From NCBI GenBank assembly GCA_014529385.2, contig CM043966.1, positions 107,473,587 to 107,497,586 on the forward strand: a DNA stretch of 24,000 nt, written 5' to 3'. Both the position numbers and the translations under genes were made by a program. The notes under the pieces were generated by a model that did no database searches, had not been told where the DNA came from, and saw nothing but the letters and a program-made list of their open reading frames with translations. Shown piece after piece: positions 17,274 to 24,000 of the stretch. The stretch comes from Adiantum capillus-veneris (lineage: Eukaryota; Streptophyta; Polypodiopsida; Polypodiales; Pteridaceae). The stretch's first letter is position 1. Every line of letters starts with the position of its first letter.

Positions 17274-20000
17274 ATGCTCCACATGTCACATACTATCTCT
17301 AAGAATATTATCAAGGTTGATATAGTTGCAGGCGGCATGCCTACCGAGGCAGTCAATTTGTCACACAATTGCCCCCTAGAAAATCTTCATCTAGTCACAA
17401 CTTGCCCATCCATTAGGAAATTCTAGAGGTCATTTGGAGGGCCTTCTAAGAAAATACAATTTTTACCTTCTCTCTCTAGAAAAGGTGTGATAAAAGAAAA
17501 GGTGTCCTCATCAACCGTTCAAAAAGTGTACTTCAAAGTGGATTCTTTTGATAGAGTCATAACAGCCATAATGATTGATGAAATGTCCCTTTTTAGTTGT
17601 ATTGAATGCACGTCATCATATAGGAGGAAATTTCTTCTCCATACGATGTATGCAGTAGGTAGTCTAGGGAGTAATATTGATTTTCTTGACTGTGTATTCA
17701 TGGATTCTTCATCCACCCCCTCAAGCCTTCTCACTAGATATCATAAATATCATCTTCACGTTAATTTGAATCCTGAATATGAGCCTTTATGCAAGCGAAG
17801 TAGAACAAACACAACAATTACACCCACCACGGAGAAATCAAGAATCAGAGTAGAAGGAGCAATACTCATAGATTTATGGACAAATGGACTACTCTATCCT
17901 TTAGATCCTATGACCAATGACTCCCTGCATTTGCAAATCCCACTACTTTATTGACCTTTGCAGGTGACTGACATAATGGTTTATGTGGCTACTACAAAGC
18001 TCTAACTAGAAAATCAAAAATTTAGAAACACATGGTTCACCATCAGGAAAATGAGATTATACGACTTTCTATTTTGCATTGTGAGGACCAAAAAACCCTT
18101 TTGCGGTGCGCACAAGAAATACAGGTATTGCAAGAAAAAGTGTGGAACTTACAAAAAGGAAAGATACAAGCTTAGGTGCTCATGTGGGAAAGAAGAGACT
18201 ACGAAATCTTGAAACTTTGAAGATTGGCTTTGGAGGACTCAAGAAAAGAACCCATGCGATGAGGTCAAGAGGTCTCGTAAAGGATATAATGCATGACAAA
18301 AATTATAAGGTTTTGCAACGGGATGTTGTTGACCATTTTATTACAAAGAGTGCAGTGCCTACCCGTGAAATATAGGGCACACTTGACTCCCTTAGTGTGA
18401 TTAAGAGAGGATACTATTCAACAGTCTATCTCCTCCATTTTTGTGAATAATGGAATAAAGTCTAAACTTCTACCAACAGAAAGAGAGACTTCAACTCAAC
18501 TATGCACATACAGATTTCATTGGATGTACATTTCATATTGATGGTATCTATAGATCTAAAGGAACAAGTGTAACCAACAATGAGTACAACAATATCTTCA
18601 TGGACCTCACTTGTTGCAAACTAGAATGGTTGAGTTCTACAATGTAACATTTGAAGAGACAGGTGGCGTTTTGCATTCTATTTTGAATCTAGATGAGTGT
18701 GAGATCCTCAAAGAGAATAAGATAGATTGATTCACAATAGAATTGATGAATAGGACTCTTTCAAAATGCCCCACTAATGATTATTCATAATTTAGTGCTC
18801 AATCAGAAACAAACATACGGTGGCTTGGTGCTTTTCAAGTATTCCATTTCCACCTTCTCTTCAGCTTTGTTGGGCCCTCTTGAGATTTAATTTTAGATTT
18901 AGTTTCACATCTCATGCGGATTTAATCTTGAAGGTAGAGAAAGAACACCATAATATTTTATATTGGGTGCTCCATCGAACCCCTATCCCTGATATCATTG
19001 ATAAACATATGAATCAAGGAAAGGTGCTAGTTGTCGATGGGAGGGGAGAATTTCAAGTCCAATGGCATCTTGCAGGTGACCTTAAAACACTAAAGTGAAT
19101 GTAGAATTCTGGAATGGGTGCTATGTTAAAGGCTCCTACTTGTATTGCATGGAGCCTGCAAAGACTATGGACCCAAAATGGTGGAGAAAGGAACCTACTT
19201 GGCACAATGAGGATCCTAATTTCCACCCAATCTGGATATTCCACTTGTCAATTTCCACAGTTGTACAATGAATGCTCTTTGCAGAATTGTGGAGAAGTTG
19301 GTGTATTTGTACATTGGGTTTGATTGGAAAATCAAGAAGTCAAAAGAACAGAAGGTTGGGGTAGCGTCGCTTAAACTAGTTTTGTCAGAGATGAGTCTCC
19401 ATGGGGGCAATGTGAAAATCCATCGATGGGACAAGAAAAGGTTAAACAATGATAAAGATGTACCTTCAAAACCGTCTATTGTTGGGGTCAAGGCACTTTC
19501 TTTTTATCAAAACCAACAGGCATAAAAGATAAGAAGCTAACCAAGCATGGAAGGATATATCATTCCACTTATGTCAGCAAAATTGAGTTTCAGTATGGAA
19601 AAATCTCCATATGGTAGTGAAGGACCAGGAACCCACAACTCACAATGCCAAGTAGCACATCCTTTTCAATCACTTACCATACTTCATTCAAAAGTATGGA
19701 AACCTAGGCATATGGAACACCCAAGGCTTGGAAAAGTCTCATTACATGGCTAAGAATGCATATTTATGACACACACAACACGGTGGCTCTTGAGATAAGG
19801 CAAACGGTTTGAAAGAGTTCTTTCATTGGTTTATCAAAGAATCCTTCATCGGATACAACAAAAATATGTATTGGACTATTTAACAACAACACAAGAAATT
19901 TTGCAACAAAGGAAACGGAAAGGAGTAGAGGCATTCAACAACTCCAGTGCTCATGAAGGCCAGAGAAACTAGAGAGAGACAAGGCAAGATGTTAACCATA
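17274..20000 (+). pseudogene. Decayed relic of a large unidentified gene, perhaps a transposase
   Basis: A run of protein-like segments lies in consistent order but in different frames. From 17274 (ATG) to 17954 one frame is open apart from a TAG at 17424-17426, with stretches such as KVYFKVDSFDRVI, RRKFLLHTMYAVGSLGS and AILIDLWTNGLLYPLD. A Cys-rich segment follows at 18051-18296 in the same frame (FCIVRTKKPFC, YCKKKC, CSCGK), perhaps zinc-binding. Later pieces are LHRTPIPDIIDKHMN and WHLAGDLKTLK (18820-19098), EPAKTMDPKWWRKEPTW (about 19150-19230), CRIVEKLVYLYIGFDWKIK (19268-19370) and LGIWNTQGLEKSHYMAK (about 19697-19750). The size, Cys-rich module and isolated acidic motifs are compatible with a DNA transposon gene, but the family is not identified and no terminal repeats were found. 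Confidence 0.5.
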
Positions 20001-20134
20001 GGTGGAGCAAGAGATTTCGATTTTAGGTCACAACATGTAAAAGAGATTTCTAATGATATGATAGATATAGTACAAGTCACAAGTGATAGATAGTGGATAT
20101 CGTTTGTCACATTACCCTTGTATCAAATAATTAA

Positions 20135-20493
20135 CTATTTTCCATAATCTAATAATTCATTTGGGTTTTGTTTCCCCAAAGTGAGTGACATTGCTGTGTA
20201 TGTGTAATAATAAGTTGCAGGACCACCAGTGTACCCCGGATAATAACCAAAACATTTTGTAGCAGAAACTTTGTCGACGAAGATAACTTTGTCTGCATTT
20301 TGTGGTAGCATTGGTCCACCTAGTGTCTTGAGGGTGAATGTTGCAATAATTCCCTCTTGAGACATTCCATTGAGATAGACTAGTATGGGTGCCTCATAGA
20401 GTCTGGCAAGGTATTGTCCTAGTGCTGTATCCCTCCCACAATACTCTCTTGTCCGCGACAGCAAAGGAAGTCATCCTTTTCAGCAATCCATGA
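20135..20493 (-). pseudogene. Exon-like coding fragment of unknown family with one frameshift
   Basis: The minus strand has a 109-codon stretch ending at TAG (20135-20137). It contains GQYLARLYEAPILVYLNGMS, EGIIATFTLKTLGGP and KCFGYYPGYTGGPATYYYTYT, which look like a folded, Gly/Tyr-rich host protein. No ATG opens it. Just upstream another frame reads SWIAEKDDF and meets it across a T-run near 20467, suggesting a one-base deletion. Before that, TTTTGTGTACAG at about 20494-20505 resembles a 3' splice site. The likely reading is a terminal exon of a host gene or pseudogene. I do not recognise the family and no other exons were found. Confidence 0.5.
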
Positions 20494-20539
20494 CTGTACA
20501 CAAAAGGATGAGTTAGAGAAAGACAGTGAAAGCTAGATG

Positions 20540-20571
20540 TTATATATATCTATATTTATTTATTTATTTAG
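20540..20571. repeat. AT-rich simple sequence
   Basis: TATATATATC is followed by repeated TATT/TTTA units. Confidence 0.7.
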
Positions 20572-20639
20572 AGAGGGTGACTAGAGAGGTTATGTGAAGA
20601 GAGGTTTGTAATCTTGTTTTCAAGAGTGAAGGTAGAATG

Positions 20640-23110
20640 TTTGAGAGCTTTTCCACTGACACCGAGGCCACCCTCTAGCCCTAGGTCCATAGGTTTCTCT
20701 CTCTTTTGATGACAAATCCTATGGCCTTAGAGCCACTGGGTGCCAATGTATAAGCATAAGGGCCATAGGTTGCCCTCTATTCCAATGAGGTCCTATGGCT
20801 CGTGGACCATAGGATTGCCATGGTGCCTATGGAGATTTTACATTGACACCTTATGTTTTCTGGAACACATGATGTTGATCATATGTTTCTTGAAGAAAAC
20901 CACATTTGATCCTATAGCCTAAAAACCACATTTTATCATATAGCCTAAGGTCCATAGGGTACTCTTTGTAGGTGTCTTTAAGACTTTGTAAGAGCCCAGA
21001 ATACAACTATTCATGGCCTTAGGGCTATAGGGATAGGATTTATTATAGGTATAAAATTAGAGGTATAACTTTATATAGCCTTAGGACTATAGGATGCACC
21101 TTTACATTTGCACCATGTGGCCTAAGGGCCGTAGGATTTCCCAGAGTAGAGGGTGTTGATAAATAATTTTCTTCAAGAAACCCATATTTCATCTTATGGA
21201 TCTTTGATGGTATCTTTAAGAATTTATGAGAGCCTATAATATATCTATCTTTGGCTTTAGGGACACATGGATAGATTCATTTGTATGTATAATACAAAGA
21301 GATCTCTATAACCTTAGGATTGTAGTAGGGTACCTTTTGCATGTGCCACCCTATGCCCTCAAGACCATAGGACATGAATGGTGTACTCTACAACCTCAGG
21401 ATTGTAGGGTACTTTTTGCATGTAGCACCATATTCGCCTAAGGCCATAGGGTGGTTTTGGCATATTATACCATTGTATGGCCCCAAGGGCATAGGGAATT
21501 TATGGAGTAGTTCCTAGATAGAAATAAATAATCTATAGCCTTCGGGCCACATGATATATTTAAGTGATCTCACAACAAGTCCTTTGCCTATTTACTTAGT
21601 CCTATGTAGATATCCTAAGGAAAAAGGGTGCCTTCTATGTTTGTTAGAGCCCTATTTTCCTAAGGAAACAGGGTGTCCAAGGTGACCATTGAGAGAATAA
21701 TATAATGCATATGAAGAGTATCCAATGGCCCCAGGGGTAATGGGTGGACCAGGTGTCCTTCAAGAGCATCCACATTGACACTTTTTTTACCGTGTTTTGG
21801 TGATCTCATTCGTTCTACTCAACATAGCATAGATCACAGTGGCAACGGGTTCCCTCTATGTTACTTAGACAACCCTAGCCATAGGGTGGCCAAGGTGTCC
21901 TTTATCCTATTTTACTACAAGCAAAGAGTACTCAATGGCCCCGAGGACATTAGTGACCTAGTTGTATTTGTAGGGGCTCTATATTGTGACCCTATGTCCC
22001 AAGGGCAATAGGGTGCCTGTTGTAAGGTTTTATGACCATAACGTGGTATGTTGATTTGAACATAAGAGCTTTTAGCATTACATAGATCCTACTATCTCTT
22101 GTACTCTTAAGTGTCACTTGGACCATTACACAAGACACCAAAATAAGCTAAAAACATGTGATGTTCTTGGTACGCATCTTGAAGACTACATAAAAACCTA
22201 AACTATGCCACCCTTATGGCTTCAAGACCATAGATTTCTTTGCAAGTGTAGACTATAAAATGAATTTGGAATTCAAAGATAGCCTATGGATTTATGGAAA
22301 GGGAAAATTACAAATAGGATTAACAATAGCTATCAAAGTGAGAATGGGAGCATTGGAAATAAAATCCATGATAGCTTTGTAGGTGCTCCTATAGATAGAT
22401 TGCCAAGTCTTCAATTTCATGGTTTTGTTGATTTTTGAAGTAACATGATCACACAGAGTTATTTTTTGTATTATTAAATTCAATAACACATTTATTTTTC
22501 TCAATGTTCTTAATAACCATGTACATGTATGCAAATTTGGTTGTCTGATAGAATCTTCAAAAATATAGAATGTGGGAAGTTGTAAAAGAATTAATTTGAA
22601 AGGGTGACAATATGTTTAAAAAACATGCTCAAGAAACTAATCAAGGTCACAAAATTCAAAAGGAACCTTTTTAAAAGTGAAAATACATCCACAAAGCTCA
22701 TTAATAGGTCTAAGCTTTGCACTTCAATGCATTTGGTCGTCTTTGATTTTACCACTAGATATAAAACCCAATTTACAAACTTAAAGAATTGTTGTACATT
22801 AGAAAATCATTGCTTTTCAATAGATCTTTGATACAATATGTCATCACCCTGTAGCCCTAAGGCTAAAGGTTAGCCCAAATGCTCTTGGATGGCTTATGTG
22901 CCCTTCTTGAGATTCTATAGTGACACCCTATTGCCCTAAGGTTGTATGATAGCCCAAATGCTTAAGTGACCTTCTAGAGATTCTACATTGTCACCCCATG
23001 GCCATAATATTGTAGGATAGTCCAAATTATTTTGAGGGATCCTATGGCCGTAGGGTCATAGGGTGGCATGTTTAAAAAGAACTCTATGATCCCCGAGTCG
23101 TAGGGTGTTC
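20640..23110. repeat. Degenerate satellite-like array with palindromic core
   Basis: A motif resembling CCTATGGCC...GGCCATAGG recurs more than a dozen times over about 2.5 kb. The clearest copy is a perfect 8 bp inverted repeat TCCTATGG/CCATAGGA at 20791-20814, and another is near 23041-23062. Larger units are also visible. Copies about 80 bp apart start at about 21304 and 21384 (TACCTTTTGCATG). A pair about 238 bp apart is marked by TCTTTAAG at 20975 and 21213. Three units of about 70-80 bp starting TGACACCCT-like lie at 22840-23040. No coding ORF is supported within it. Between about 22030 and 22830 the motif is sparse and the sequence is plain AT-rich DNA. Confidence 0.7.
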
Positions 23111-23501
23111 TGACCAAATCCCTAGCTGTACGTGTATCACTATAAATGTTATGACCACATATATGTAGAGTGCTACTTGCCACAATATGTCCATATAATA
23201 TCATACACTTAAATCTAATTCATTTATTGTGAAAAAACTCAAACTCACAAGTTGACATTTTTTCAAAGAAAATAAATTGAGGAAAGAAAAAAACTAAACA
23301 TCAATGTTTTGATCATGGGTGTAGGACAAATAAAATACAATGCTGAAAATAACAATCTAAAAATCAATGACGCAATATCATGGGTGGCTAGCTTAACCTA
23401 TTTTCTATATATTTTCTAGAGTGGCACTAGTATTGCATCCTCATTATTTCATCCAATGGTTGATCAATTTCTTTTTCCTCTAACTCCTTGGAATTAACTT
23501 T
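23111..23501. other. AT-rich sequence with nothing recognised
   Basis: There is no convincing ORF, repeat or RNA gene here. Confidence 0.5.
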
Positions 23502-23783
23502 CTATATGGTATCTACACATGTCCACCTTTTAAGATGAAAATCTTCATCCACTGTGGAATGTAAAATAGCTTCCAATTGCATCATTTGATCACTGGTACA
23601 TGCGACTAATATCACCTTACTCTGTTGTTGTAGTGGCAGTGTAGTCCCATAGCCTAATGAGAAGATATCTATTACTTGATCATCTTCTTTGACATAGATG
23701 CTTTTGATTGCATGGCACATAGAAAAAGACTTGTCCATGGTCACAACATCATACTCCTCGTTGTTGATGCAAAAAGAATGCAT
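23502..23783 (-). CDS. Short ORF of unknown function (93 aa), possibly a gene fragment
   Basis: ATG at 23781-23783 to a stop at 23502-23504. The same frame is open for 13 codons upstream to a TAA. The product has acidic and hydrophobic stretches (EEYDVVTMDKSF, KEDDQVIDIFSLGYG, VILVACTSDQMMQLEAIL), with an alternating pattern that looks protein-like. I recognise no family, and no introns or neighbouring exons are evident. It could be an exon of a longer gene that continues beyond the window, or a chance ORF. Confidence 0.3.
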   Translation of the reverse strand: MHSFCINNEEYDVVTMDKSFSMCHAIKSIYVKEDDQVIDIFSLGYGTTLPLQQQSKVILVACTSDQMMQLEAILHSTVDEDFHLKRWTCVDTI

Positions 23784-24000
23784 TGGCTCGATGAGTAACT
23801 CTTTAAAACTAGAGTAGTTGGTGTATTACTCTCCTTGACTAAAGAATGCCCAAACCCCCAAAAACTACTTCACGAAGAGTACATTTTTGGACAATCTCTA
23901 ATGCTATTAAGGAGCTCAAAGGTGGAACATGATTTTCATCTCATCTGGCTTTATAAAAAATTACCTTCTCTAAAGGAGCTACTTGACTAAGCCAGCAACT
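23784..24000. other. Terminal sequence with nothing recognised
   Basis: No supported feature; the window ends here. Confidence 0.4.

Noticed and set aside
20740-22011. Several 60-80 codon ORFs in the satellite region
   Set aside because: They are short, without conserved motifs, and cross degenerate repeat units.

Overview
This is eukaryotic, almost certainly plant, repeat-dense DNA. The evidence is a chromodomain Ty3/gypsy element (chromovirus), a second Ty3/gypsy lineage, a copia-type UBN2 gag, two tRNA-iMet-type primer binding sites, and an AT-rich background with microsatellites. No bacterial operon, phage, CRISPR array, rRNA or tRNA gene was seen. A non-seed land plant is possible from the flavour of the element families, but that is a weak inference.

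The left two thirds is a nested stack of mobile elements. Gypsy-1 (1-8083) is a chromovirus that is complete except for about 52 bp of its 5' LTR. It has a 5' LTR, an iMet PBS, an unexplained upstream ORF, gag, protease, RT, RNase H, integrase and chromodomain, then a 2.2 kb non-coding 3' region, a PPT and a 604 bp 3' LTR. Its coding region carries several stops and two frameshifts, and the nucleocapsid zinc knuckle is missing. Gypsy-1 lies inside the protease region of gypsy-2 (8084 to about 16500), an older relic from a different Ty3/gypsy lineage with both integrase aspartates lost.

Gypsy-2 carries two more insertions. One is a 1321 bp non-coding element (11509-12829) with 14 bp terminal inverted repeats beginning CACTA and flanked by TTAA. 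Removing it with one TTAA rejoins the integrase frame exactly. The other is a 2656 bp minus-strand copia-type gag-only element (13139-15794) with about 325 bp LTRs, a PBS and a perfect 5 bp duplication ATGCT. Gypsy-2 then ends in a tail, a PPT and the start of its 3' LTR near 15960.

The right third is not LTR retroelement. It holds a GT/GA microsatellite, a short hairpin, and a decayed, multi-frame relic of an unidentified gene (17274 to about 20000, perhaps a transposase). A minus-strand exon-like coding fragment follows (20135-20493). Then comes about 2.5 kb of degenerate satellite-like repeats built around a palindromic motif of the form CCTATGG...CCATAGG, and finally low-complexity DNA with one short unassigned minus-strand ORF. 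No gene here looks intact. The functional story is serial insertion and decay.
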